DNA from: Tretioscincus oriximinensis | Lineage: Eukaryota; Chordata; Lepidosauria; Squamata; Gymnophthalmidae | DNA: 64,000 bases | Direction: 5' to 3' | Assembly: GCA_022410635.1 (NCBI GenBank) | Contig: JAJVDF010000214.1 | Location: 973,245-1,037,244 of the forward strand | Shown: in pieces, positions 46,018 to 56,655 of the stretch | Position numbering within the stretch: the first letter of the stretch is position 1 | Layout: each line of letters begins with the position of its first letter | Position numbers and translations under genes: made by a program | Notes under the pieces: generated by a model | Database searches by the model: none | The model's input: the letters and a program-made list of their open reading frames with translations, nothing else | Told to the model about the DNA's origin: nothing

Positions 46018-46400
46018 GGCTGCGTGCATACAGCATATTTCTACCTCGATTGGAGTGAGACGAGGAAGACTACAGCACACGGGTTAAGCATTGTTGAGCA
46101 GTCATCCTGCAGTAAATGCCATTTATCCTGGAATAAATTATTGCTGGGATATTCAGGCATTGTTCTGGAGAGCCCGTCCTCTCGCGTCTGTGGCGGTGTG
46201 CACAAATTTGACGTGGGAGGATGAAACAGCTGAGAATGCAGCAGTTGTTTCCATTGGCTGCTGCGAGTTAAAAAAAACAGCCTTGGGCTGCATGCAATGG
46301 AATCGAGGAGCGATGTGAGGCATTGGCCATGGACACACGATTGCTATATTCCAGAATATATCTTTATACCGTTTTTTATGTTGTGGCGTGCACACAGCCT
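46017..46400. mobile_element. MITE with AGGCTG(C/T)GTGCA termini
   Basis: The left end aggctgcgtgcatacagca and the right end (reverse complement aggctgtgtgcacgccaca) are imperfect inverted repeats at the two edges of a 384-bp block. The block is GC-richer than its surroundings. Flanks atagacta and aactgtta do not form a convincing duplication. No transposase. Open frames on both strands are incidental. Confidence 0.5.
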
Positions 46401-46454
46401 AACTGTTATGGGATTAGCTGGGCTGGGTAATTTGGCCTTGAAGGAGCAAGACTC

Positions 46455-46665
46455 AGGATGCATCCAGATAGAGTCAGTAATCCAACTGAAAGTCAAATTA
46501 CTATTGCATTTGCTTCACCAGCCTGTTAGATAAACCGACACAGTGTGGCTTTTAAAGCCGATTATCCGGATTATTGGTAAACTGGGAAAGNCAGCTAATA
46601 AATTGTGATAATAGGGTTAAATCGGAAAGGCTATGCTGTGTGGATAATTTTATGTAAGAAACTGG
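46455..46665 (+). mobile_element. MITE-like repeat, family M4
   Basis: Starts 'aggatgcatccagatag' and follows the same block order as the reverse complement of 40195-40370 ('agtaatccaactgaaagtca', 'ttgcatttgcttcaccagc', 'gcttttaaagccgattatcc'). One N inside. Non-coding. Confidence 0.5.
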
Positions 46666-46867
46666 GAGAATGTTGTTGTTCATATTCCCATAAACTTTCA
46701 TCTCATAAAAGCAATCTGTGAAGCCTGATACTGACACCAAACTAACCAATAACATTTCCGAGGAGGCGCTACTGCACTTCCTCTTGATAACTAGCCAACA
46801 AAGTGGTTGTCAGGAGAGTGTCATGAGCATGGAAAATCTTTTTCAGAGAAATAGCCGTGTTAAGTTT

Positions 46868-46900
46868 AGTAGAAAGTCCAGCAAAGGAGCTAGTAGCACT
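46868..46900 (-). mobile_element. Dispersed repeat M3, short fragment
   Basis: The block 'gtccagcaaaggagctagta' and 'gcac' matches the end of the copy at 29596-29620. Too short to say more. Confidence 0.4.
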
Positions 46901-46984
46901 AGTAGTTTTCTGGAAGCCTGCCTTTGTTTCTGTCTTTCTGGGGCTTGTTCATTAATTTTGTTTAGCTGGACATCTTATTAGATT

Positions 46985-47129
46985 GTTTAATAATGTGATT
47001 TAAATATTTTTAAATGAACTGTTGTGAACTATTGTTTTTAATACTAATTCTGTATCATGATTTTTTTTTATTGTTAGCTACTTTGAGACTTTGGGGTATA
47101 GGATGGAATAAAAGTGCAAATAAAATAAA
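46985..47129 (+). mobile_element. LINE 3' end, L2/CR1-like
   Basis: The order 'ttgttagctactttgagact', 'ttggggtataggatggaata' and 'aaataaaataaat' resembles the 3' ends of L2-like LINEs, which often end in a short A/T-rich tail. Non-coding. Confidence 0.45.
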
Positions 47130-47509
47130 TATTGTATGGATGAGTCTGTGCATAGCTTCACAAAAAAGATGTATGAAGGGAAGGGGTAGTAGTACACATT
47201 TGTACTAAGCTTACTGGTGGCTAATGTGTGTGATATTGAGTAAGCGTGTTCAGCTGCATTGACTGCAATGGAAGGTCTTTTCTGGACATGCATCACTTGC
47301 AACACTGGTTTTTGTCCTTGAGGCTAACCTTATATTCATTGATGGTATTTTACAGCTTTGTAGATGGTATGTCTACAGCCCCCATGAATGGCAGCTAGTA
47401 TTCAGTATTCAGCTAGTACTCAGCTAGTATTGTCAGCATGTATTCATAATGTACATGGACAATGTATATAGATAATGGTAAATAATTCTACACATATCAG
47501 TCTCTTCCC
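47130..47509. other. AT-rich sequence with short duplications
   Basis: Near 47390-47430 the word 'cagctagtat' is repeated three times with small changes. No gene. Confidence 0.4.
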
Positions 47510-48441
47510 ACATAAGAAGAGCCATACTGGATCAGGCCACAGCCCATCTAGTCCAGCATTCTCCCCCACACACACAGAGGCCCAACAGATGCACCTGGGC
47601 AGTCTGAACAGAGAAAAGCAAAATATGCACCTGTTCATGACTCCCTGCTATTCAAAGGCCTGGCGAAACAACTCTGCTTTGCAAGCTCTCCGGAAACTCA
47701 ACAGTTCTTGAATCCTTCAAGTATTCATAGAGAGAGTGTTCCACCAGGTAGGAGCTACACAGGAGAATTCCCTATTTTCGGTGACCCAAAGGCGGGCCTC
47801 CCTGACACCAGGTACCAGTAACTAATTAAGGTCCACAGATGATCTCAGTGTTCTCCTGGGTGTAGATGGCCAGCCGGTCTCGCAGATATGAGTGCCCTAA
47901 GCCACGTAGAACTTTGAAAGTCACAGCAACTTGAACTGGATCTGGAACTGAATAAGCAACCAGTGCAGTTCCCGTAAAATAAGGGTTATGTGGGCCTCAC
48001 GAGGGGTACCTGTTAATAAATGGGCTGCTGCATTCTGGACCAACTTCAGCCTCCTGATAAGGCACAAAGGGAGGCAAGCATAGAGATAATTGCAATAATG
48101 GTATTTCAGGAGTCCTGCCTGTCGCTCCATCGCTTGGTGTCCCTTGGTGTCCATGAATCTGTCTAGTCCAGTCTTGAAACTATCCAAGCTGTTAGCTACC
48201 ACCATCTCTTCAGGAAGTAAATTCCATAAGCTGATGACCCTCTGGGTGAAAAAATACTTTCCTTTGTCCTCACTTTTCTGCCCATCAGTTTCAAGGAATC
48301 CCTCTGGTCCTAGTGTTATGTGATAGAGAAAACATTTTTTCTCTATTCACCCTATCCATCCCATGCATGATTTTGTACACTTCAATCAGATCACCTCTCA
48401 AACATCGTCTTTCGAGGCTGAAGAAGCCCTCTCTGATTTAG
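47510..48441 (-). mobile_element. CR1-type LINE 3' end, interrupted by L2 sequence
   Basis: CR1 sequence occupies 47510-47648 and resumes at 48097-48441. Joined, the two parts match the uninterrupted copy at 1151-1412 and extend further into the 3' region. The break falls inside 'ccctgcaaatggtatttc'. The outer part (48300-48441) adds 'tttgtacacttcaatcagat' and 'cacctctcaaacatcg', matching 59580-59625 of the 59 kb CR1. Confidence 0.85.
47649..48096 (-). mobile_element. Internal L2-like LINE segment inside the CR1
   Basis: On the minus strand this segment encodes 'NYLYACLPLCLIRRLKLVQ' and 'ILRELHWLLI', the C-terminal motifs seen at 41690-41530. It lacks the usual L2 3' end, so it is truncated on both sides. 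The sequence is a different subfamily from the 41-44 kb copy. Open for 94 codons (47921-48205 minus, crossing into CR1). Confidence 0.8.
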
Positions 48442-48484
48442 GGACTAACTAGATAGCATAAACCAGAATATCTAAAGAAGTAGA

Positions 48485-49440
48485 CTTTATTTATTTATTT
48501 ACATTTTTATACTGCCCTATACCTCAGGGCGGTTAACAATAAAACCATTTTAACACATTAAAAACAGCCTTTTCTAAAAATGGGGAGGAGACAGTAGTTT
48601 TCTAGCCAAAAGCCAGGCCAAAGAGGTGCATCTTTAAGCATTTTTTGAAAGTGCACAAAGATGGTGATTGACGCACCTCAAGGGGGAGACTATTGCATAG
48701 TCTGGGGGCTGCCACAGAGAAGGCCTCCACCTGATTTTCAAGCGTCAGCAAAAGATCCAGAAGCACCCCTAGATTTTGAACCCGTNCCTTATAGGGCAAT
48801 TCAACCCCATCCAGGACAGGGTGCCTACTCACTTCATGGACCCGGAATGAAGAGACACACAGCACCTCCGTCTTGTCTGGATTCAGCTTCAATTTGTTGG
48901 CCCCCATCCAGCCCATCACTGCCTTCAGGCACCTGTCAAGCACTTCAACCGCTTCTCTTGATTCAGATGGAACAGAAAGATAGAGCTGAGTGTCATCTAC
49001 ATATTGATGACATCTCACACCAAATCTCCTGATGACCTCTCCCAGCGGCTTCATATAGATGTTAAACATAATGGGAGAGAGGATCGAACCCTGAGGAACC
49101 CCACAAGTGAGCAAGACTTCCCCATCACCACTCTCTGGAGGTGGTCTTGGAGATAGGAGCGGAACCACTGCAATGCCTTGCCACCAACTCCTAAACTCCT
49201 CAGCCTCCCCAGGAGGATACCATGGTCAATGGTATCAAAAGCCGCTGAGAGGTCCAGGATGTATTGCCCCTGTCTCCCGGAGATGGTCATCAACCAGGGC
49301 GACCAAGGCGNTTTCCATGCTATGACCAGGCCTGAAGCCAGATTGAAATGGGTCTAGATAATCCAAGCATGCCTGCAGCTGAACAGCCACGACCCTGTCC
49401 AGAACCTTGCCCAGGAAGGGACTTGTCTAATAAAAGTTCA
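48485..49440 (-). mobile_element. L2-like LINE, 5'-truncated with internal deletion
   Basis: The minus strand retains part of the reverse transcriptase: '[16 protein letters not shown]' (near 49260), '[18 protein letters not shown]' (near 49100) and 'QYVDD' in place of YADD (near 49010). The frame 49168-48602 then jumps from 'LLTLENQVE' directly to 'FSVAAPRLCNSLPLEV'. This removes the middle C-terminal region that is present at 41690-41530. The 3' end at 48485 is a TTTATTTA run. Non-functional. Confidence 0.85.
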
Positions 49441-51114
49441 TGCTGCCACTAATGTGGTATGAGAGTCGCCGCTTGCTATTTTTTCTGAATGAGATAAATT
49501 TTACTTTGGAGGTTTCCCCATTACATTGCTTGCACACAGCCTGTGGATTTATAACTCACTATCGTGCTATGAATAGTTAATAGGGACTGACACACAGCTT
49601 TTCATAGACAGAGAACCTGGAAACAAATGATATCATATGGAAGAAAAGATCAGGAAGAAGGGGCAGAGAGGAGGACAAAGACTTTACTTCTAGATCTTAA
49701 TCAACTTCTGGACCTTTTTTGACTACACTAGTCACTGTCAATACAATCTGCCTGCATTAGATGGAATATATTCTGGATCAGGAGGACCAAAATGACCTTG
49801 TCTCTGGAACCAGACCCTACTGATCTGGAATACTGATAGTCCTCAGCAATGAAGTCATTTTGATTGCACCACCAAAATATTGTACCAACAGAGACTTGAA
49901 GATCAGTAACATAAATCATCCCAGGCCTTTGGAACTAACTCCAAAGCTCAACATAGATTTCTCCATGTAATTCAAATTAAGTGTGCTTTGCACTTGAAAA
50001 TATCTTTTTAATGGAAAAAAAATGAGGACTTTTTAAATTTTTGAACATGTTCCACAAATTATTTGATTAAATGATTCACTAGTGAATTGATCAGTTCACC
50101 GGTGAACTGCACATCAAGTTTGATTTGTGTACATCCCTAGAATGTCTCTCTTTCTCAAGCCATCCATTCAGAACAAGGTATGAATATTAAGAGGAAGTAG
50201 AAAAGCTTTAGAATGTCCATCCCAGGCACTCTTCTTTTACTACCATTGAAATGACCATTGAACGTGATAATAAATTATACTTCCAATAGGTTTTGATAAC
50301 ACAGTGTGAATGATTGCTTTGTTTTACACATATGTACATGCTTCTGGAAAAATNTGCTTCAAGGCTATTCAATTTTTCAGCCAGGAATAGATTAATGCAA
50401 ACTATGATTTTAAAATAGTTATTTTGTAAGCAGACAGCTATATACACTATACCTATACAGTCTTATCACATTATATTTTACTCAGCCTCTTATTGTAAGG
50501 CACTTGAGANTTTCTGTGTATGAAGCAGTTGCCAGGTTTGCTAACAGTAATAATAACAAGAGTAGTGGTAGTCTGTAAATAGGAGAAACAGCTCACTGTA
50601 TTAAAAACAGAGTTCAGGATGGGGCACTGCTCTGAGGAATTCTCATATGTCTGAATAACAAACCTACTTAAATGTTTGATATGAAGAAATACATTTTATT
50701 TAAACATGCTGAATATTCTACATGTGTTTTTTTATCTCGCTACTTACTAATCCCTTCTAGTATAAAGAAATATGAAAATTATCAGACTCAAGCACGAAAT
50801 TTGTAAAAATGTTAAATAATTCCTACAAAACTCTTTTATTTCCATACTGAGCATGATATTCTTTGTTCTTTATGGTGTGCAAAATATTAGATTCAGTACC
50901 CTGTTTAGATTATCTGAGTTTCCATGTCTCACTGGTAACACACTTGGGAGTTTTGAGATTGTTTTTCAGTGCAATGAAGTATTTTTATGTGTCTATTATT
51001 TTAGTTCCGCTGTTAAAAAAAGTTTATGGCAGATTTTTTTTAATTATTATTTTTATGTGTGTCTAATATTTTGCACACGTCTGTACATAATACCGAAGGC
51101 TTTCTACATGTTTC
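49441..51114. other. AT-rich sequence, little recognised
   Basis: 49440-49542 includes 'gcttgcacacagcctgtgg', which resembles the terminus of the MITE at 46017-46400 and may be a truncated copy. The rest has no supported feature. Confidence 0.35.
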
Positions 51115-51198
51115 CATGAATATGTGGATTGTGGATCCCTATTTTAGGATATAATCACAAATATTNAAAAATAGGGATCCACAATCCACATACTCATG
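51115..51198. repeat. Strong hairpin, 31-bp arms
   Basis: Arms 51115-51145 and 51168-51198 are reverse complements at 30 of 31 positions, with a 22-base AT-rich loop that holds one N. Each arm contains 'gtggattgtggatcccta'. Such near-perfect arms suggest a fairly recent palindrome or a MITE. I find no other copy in the window. Confidence 0.9.
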
Positions 51199-54104
51199 CA
51201 GAAAAAGGCAGATCGTGCCCTGTCCAAAGTCTTCCATAATCTGCACTAGCATGCAGATGGCAGGTGCCAGTTCTGGAGTATAATTCAGAAAAAGACCCAG
51301 TGCAGAAAGAGACACAAAGCTTTTATGAAACAGTTTAGNGATGGCATGGAGAAAGTTCTTAGGTGGGATTGTTCGTACAATTGTCTGCTCCCCTTCTTTC
51401 GCGAACACTGTAGACTAGGATTAAAAGAAATAAAAAAGTAGTTTCCCAATACTTTTACATGGGCTACTTATGCTGTATTTCATGCAAAGATTGAGTAGCT
51501 TATGGAGCCAGAAAGTCAATAAGAACACGGAAATAGAANAATAGAAAATAAACACTATCCCCAAATGGATTAAAAAATCTAAAGCAAAAATCCAAACAAA
51601 TCTGTTTTTTGTAGTCTTTCATCATATCTGCCTCTAAACCTGGAAGGGGATGTATTTTATGTGAAGAGGCAACTGAATATGATACAGTTTAGACTTCTTT
51701 ATTCCTCCCAGAGAAAAATCTAAAAATATCAGGTTTCTCCTTATTGGGCAATGTTTAGTTAAAGTCCACTACTTTGCTGTATTCCAGACTTTGGCATTAT
51801 CAACATGCTTTGCTGTCCTCACTAAGATTGGATGAAAACTATGTCTCATGACATGTAGAATACTGCATATACACTTTCTGCAAGAATGTTTCCACAGCAC
51901 AGGGATGTGCAATTGGAGAATAGTAAAGCAATTGGCAATGCAAATGCTCTATCCCTGCTAATTACTTGGACTGTTCTCTAGCTAAAATGCAGCTTTGACC
52001 ATATTGTAATATCAGTGAAATTCATTTCAGCTGTTTTTATGAGATGTAGGCAAAATTGCCAATTGGAATCTTTTTCTAATCCATTGCTTTCCCAGAAATA
52101 AGTCATAGACCACCACCGGTAAAGACTAGGACATCACTAGTAAAGATTACTAGATATTTAAAATATTCATTCTATCTTGATTCTTGTGGCATTTTATTTT
52201 TTTATATGAAATAGGATATGCTGTGTTGACCATGATAACGTCTTTATTGTTTATTGCAGAGATGGGGAAACCTTTTTTCTGACAGGGTCCATTTGGATAC
52301 TTCTAGGCCATAATATGCTGCTGCCCTCTGTCCATGCCTCACAGACTTTGAGAATCAACTGCACACACACACATACACACACGTCTAGGCCTATAGCTGT
52401 GCCAGCTGCCTTGGAGATGGCACAGTGCAGAAAGCAAGTCAGTGCTGCATGCATTGCACACCACCTTCTCATATGTTGTCTAGCCTCATGCAGAGATCAG
52501 TGGCATGAACTGGAAGTTCAGGATCTTCAGGATCTTCAGGCTCTTAGCTGTAGAGCACTTTCCTTGGTGCTGGACTTCCAGCACATGTAGCATATAGGAT
52601 CACCTGTACCTGCTGTCTTGAAATTTACTTCCAAGGCAGCCAAGTTCAGACACCTTGGGTTTTTAATGTATGTGGAAAGNTGATCCCCCACTGCATGCAA
52701 CAGACATTAGGAGCTCTCCCTTCTATAGACATTAAAAGTCCAAGACTCTCGCAGATTTTATGTGGGAACCTTACTATAATTACATGTCATTATTATAATA
52801 TTTCTATCCTATAAAATAGATAACGTTAATAAAAATGTAACAGAAAAGAAAGAAAATGTTTTAATAAAACTATATTTTAGGGGCTTTAAAAGTGCACGAT
52901 TGAATCTCATTATGAAAAGTAAAATAAAATGTAGGTTCCAAGAACTGCCAGAAGCTATCAATATATTATTGTGCCTACATTGTTGTGCTAGAACAGTTCC
53001 AAGATGTTAATTTTGGTTTTGGTTATAACCAAACACTTTCTGTTTATTTCAGTGGGTGATATATGATTAAATAAAAGGACATGCCTAGGGCTTAAATGTA
53101 GGTTACATGCTCCATCACCTCGAGCTTAATGTGGTTCCCGTTCTAACCATGGCTACAGGAAATAGCTTGTCAATTCAAGGTTGAAATAACTCATTTTATT
53201 AGATGCTGACTATGGAAACTGTTTGCCAATGCATGTTTTATCGGGGCTACAGAAAGAATGTTGCATTTCACGTTCTTATGAATTTGACATTGTAACATGG
53301 CTGATTGGTTCACATTCTTTTGCAATTTTGTAGCTGTTATAAAAAAAACTAGTCATGCACAGGAAGTAGCTTAACTTCCATGGTGTTTTTCAGTCTCAGA
53401 GATAGTCAACACATTATTAGAAAATTCATATTCTAAACTTTTGTTTATGTAGTAGAGTGTGACTTGGCTAATTCAGACTTTTTTTAGCACTAGGAAAAGA
53501 CTAACATAACATAAAGCATAAACAAATTAACAATATAATGCAATCTATTGTTATTTTTATTCTGCCCTTCAGCTGGAAAATTGATGGGCAGACAGTAAAT
53601 GCATCAGCTAAAGCTAAGTGAAAAATAAAATAAGCATATCCACTTATTTAACTTCCTTTTTTATTTTGACTAGGCCCAATTTGTACTTTAATTGGGAATT
53701 AGTCCAAACAGGAACAGAAATTCTGCATTATTCTCCAGACATCCTGAAATATAACTTGCTATAAACTTACCTTGAATTGATTGTGATTAGGAAATTGATA
53801 ACCTTTCCTGTATCCTGGAAACATTCCTGCAGGATAATTGGGAAAATGATCTTTCACTTAATATTTTGTTCCATGCTCCTCACATACTGTCCTAGAAATA
53901 AGCCCTGTGACTCCAATAGTACTTCTGGGTAGATAGAGTTGGATCTGCACTGCAGTTCATTATTAAAGCGAACTGCCTGGAAAGCAGCGGGTTCTTTTAA
54001 CCAGTCCCCAGAAACTCCTGATTAAGAACATTGCATTGCTGCGCCCATGGAGGTGTCATAGGGGTTAATCTGGATTCTACTATGAATGTTCCGACAGTTC
54101 AATA
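51199..54104. other. AT-rich sequence, little recognised
   Basis: About 2.9 kb. Contains a (CA)n microsatellite at 52362-52382 interrupted once. 53546-53610 may be a LINE 3' remnant ('tattctgcccttcagctgg'). No gene supported. Confidence 0.4.
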
Positions 54105-54185
54105 ATCCACTTGCAAGTTGAAAATATGTTGCATTTGTGACACCAGGTTGTTATATAAATTGCCATATTTCAGGTTTTAGATCTT
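54105..54185 (+). mobile_element. MITE-like repeat M4, fragment
   Basis: The blocks 'caataatccacttgcaagtt', 'ttgcatttgtgacaccaggt' and 'tgttatataaa' follow the order of 40195-40370 (reverse) and 46455-46665. Confidence 0.45.
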
Positions 54186-54283
54186 CAGCCTGGCCTTTGG
54201 TTGAAGAAATGCTGTTTTTTCCTTCCACCTTCAGATACTGGTCGTTACTGTTTTAAAATGTAAATTTTGTACTGTTTTTATTT

Positions 54284-55068
54284 ANTTTACTTTACTCTTT
54301 GATTTATACCCCGCCCACCCCACAATTGGGCTCTGGGAGGCTTACAATACACATCATAAAAACAGATAATTGCAGAAAAACAAATACAATACACGAAAGT
54401 TATATAAACAAGATCCAATGAACATTTAAAATGGATTACATCATAAACAATCATTACAATGATAAACCTCTAATGCAAATTTGCATTCCTGGGCAATATT
54501 ACAACATCAGACAGTATTAAAAGCATCAGGCTGCACAGGCCAGCCTAGTTTAGCCAGGCTAGCCAGAGGCCTAGTGGAACAACTCTGCCTTATATGTACT
54601 CTGAAAGCTAGATCGACAGGTAGAATGTTTTCTCTATCACACAACACAAAGACCAGATGGCACTCCTTAAAACTGTTGGGTAGAAAAGTGAGAACAGACA
54701 AAGGAAAGTAGTTTTTCACCCAGAGGGTCATCGGCCTGTGGAATTTACTTCCTGAAGAGGTAGTGGTAGCTGACAGCTTGGATAGTTTCAAGACAGGACT
54801 AGGCAGGTTTATGGACACCAAGGGTATAAATGGATACTAGGATGGATGTCTGGATGTTGCCTCTGGGATGGAGCAACAGGCAGGACTCCTGAAATACCAT
54901 TTGCAAGGAGTCATAAACAGGACCATATTTTGCTTTCCTCTGTTCAGACTGCCCAGGTGCATCTGGTGGGCCTCTGTGTGACACAGAATGCTGGACTTGT
55001 TCTGTGGCTCTTCTTATGTTCTTAGATAATTCATGCTCGAGTACCTATAGACATGATGTTCCACCAGG
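54284..55068 (-). mobile_element. L2-like LINE 3' region, interrupted by CR1
   Basis: 54284-54621 is a minus-strand L2-like 3' end ('ttataccccgcccacccc' near 54304; 'ggaacaactctgccttata'). The continuation at 55025-55068 ('catgatgttccaccaggt') matches 47727-47747 of the L2 segment at 47649-48096, where the two blocks are contiguous. The gap is filled by a plus-strand CR1. Confidence 0.7.
54622..55024 (+). mobile_element. CR1-type LINE 3' end inserted into L2
   Basis: Begins 'agaatgttttctctatcaca' and is co-linear with 18107-18468 from 54697 onward; the first 75 bp match the reverse complement of 48330-48260. About 20 bp are missing near the end ('ggacttg' runs into 'ttctgtggctctt'). Only one and a half tail octamers remain. 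Confidence 0.85.
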
Positions 55069-55144
55069 TTGTTTTTGCTGCCCTGAGATTTTCGGGTACG
55101 GGGTGGGGTATAAGTGTAATTAAATTAAATAAATAAATAAATAA
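55069..55144 (+). mobile_element. LINE 3' end, plus strand, with (AATA)n tail
   Basis: 'tgctgccctgagattttcgg' and 'gtacggggtggggtataagt' followed by an (AAAT)n tail is the usual L2-like 3' end in plus orientation. It directly abuts the minus-strand L2 fragment, so two insertions meet tail to body. Confidence 0.5.
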
Positions 55145-56033
55145 CATTGATTTACTTGGAATATCAGCTCTTAAACTGATTTGGCTATTGTGGAAAGGCT
55201 TTGATGTGCGGGTAGTTTTGATGAGGAACTGTGAAGGTGGAGACAAAGGAAGTGGATAATCATGACAAACTACCCAATAGCACTGGCTAGAAGGTACTAC
55301 TGGACCTCATGACAGTCAGCAAACACAATTGCTGATGTGAAAACAAAACAACAACAATGTGGNTAGCAAAATGAGAAGAACTTTTTTTAGGGGAATTACT
55401 TGTCAGGTTTTNCAAAGACAAAAGGTTGGTTTCACAAATGCTTCCCAGAGCAGGATGCAATTGGCTAGTATGTGTTCCCCAAGGATTTCTGAGGCAGAGA
55501 TAATGAAAATATGTGATTTTAAAAATTAAAAACAAGAAAAAAGGCAATTTGACCAGTGGCTGCAATGGCCAGCATTCATGGCAACAACATTTCAAAACTG
55601 TGCTCTAGGCAGGGTTTGAAAAAATGCTAAACATAACTATGGTAAGAGAATAGAAGGGAAAAGATGTGATACAAACATGGAACTGAGTAGCAGAGTTGAT
55701 TATTAACAAATTTATAAACTGTATGAGCTCTTATGCAATATATCTTATCACGTGTGAGTGAGGCTTACAATACATCAGGAAGACAGAAAGAAAACTTAAG
55801 GTACTGGTTTTGGGACGTGCTAGTCACCAACAAACGTGTGCTCCAGATTCAACTTTGGTATCATTTTGGTATATTTTCTTTCTGAAAAAGGAAAGATATA
55901 AACAGTGCAGGTATTGAAAAACATCCTCCGAGATCTGCATTTTATAAGTTAGGGTTTTTTTTAAAAAAAAATTAAAAAATAAATCATCAAATTTATTTTC
56001 GTATAGAGCTGCCAAAGGTCTTGTATAACAGTT

Positions 56034-56034
<1 letters not shown>
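55145..56034. other. AT-rich sequence, nothing recognised
   Basis: No gene or repeat supported. Two N bases. Confidence 0.45.

Positions 56035-56076
<42 letters not shown>
56035..56076. repeat. Microsatellite (ATC)14
   Basis: Fourteen perfect ATC units, followed by imperfect units (accgtcgtcatcc). The run of methionines or histidines in open frames here is an artefact. Confidence 0.97.
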
Positions 56077-56077
<1 letters not shown>

Positions 56078-56514
56078 CCGTCGTCATCCTTCAGTTTAAC
56101 TGCCTTGGGCTATGGGAGGGCAAAGAGGAATATCAAACACATTTGATCTTTGAGATGACAAACATTTTCTTTCTTTAATGGGGAAATGATTCACTTTTTC
56201 TTATCAGTATATTTTAAGATTATAAAGTAGTATTTTAAAATTCTGGATGTGACTAATAGGGTATATGATAGCTCATGCATTGAGGTGACACCTGTGCATC
56301 AAGGTGAAGACTGGCAGCCTTCCTTGTGAATTATTCTCCATACACAATAAGCTGACAAATGGAATAATTGAATCATGACTAANCTCATCAGACATGAGAC
56401 AAGAGAATAAGTCCTGGCCTGAATTACTGGCTGGTCAAAAGACAGGAAAAAGAGGGCANTGGTATAAGGTGAGAAATGAAATCCTATGAGATTCTGTATT
56501 AGGATCCATATTTT
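56077..56514. other. AT-rich sequence, nothing recognised
   Basis: No gene or repeat supported. Confidence 0.4.
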
Positions 56515-56655
56515 TAAAATATATCCCACTTTATAGTCAAAAGTTCAGGGTGGTTAACAATATAAGCAAGGGTAGAAAATTAACATTTTAAGTCACCTAA
56601 AAATGGGGAAGGGAAAGTGTTCTTCAACCAAAGGCCAGGTTAAAGAATGTAAGTC
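56515..56655 (-). mobile_element. L2-like LINE, 3' terminal fragment
   Basis: 'cagggtggttaacaatata', 'cctaaaaatggggaag' and 'caaccaaaggccaggttaaa' match 48520-48620 and 41250-41265 in order. Old and diverged. Non-coding. Confidence 0.6.

Noticed and set aside
55824..56087. 87-codon frame starting with a run of methionines
   Set aside because: It is the reverse reading of the (ATC)14 microsatellite.
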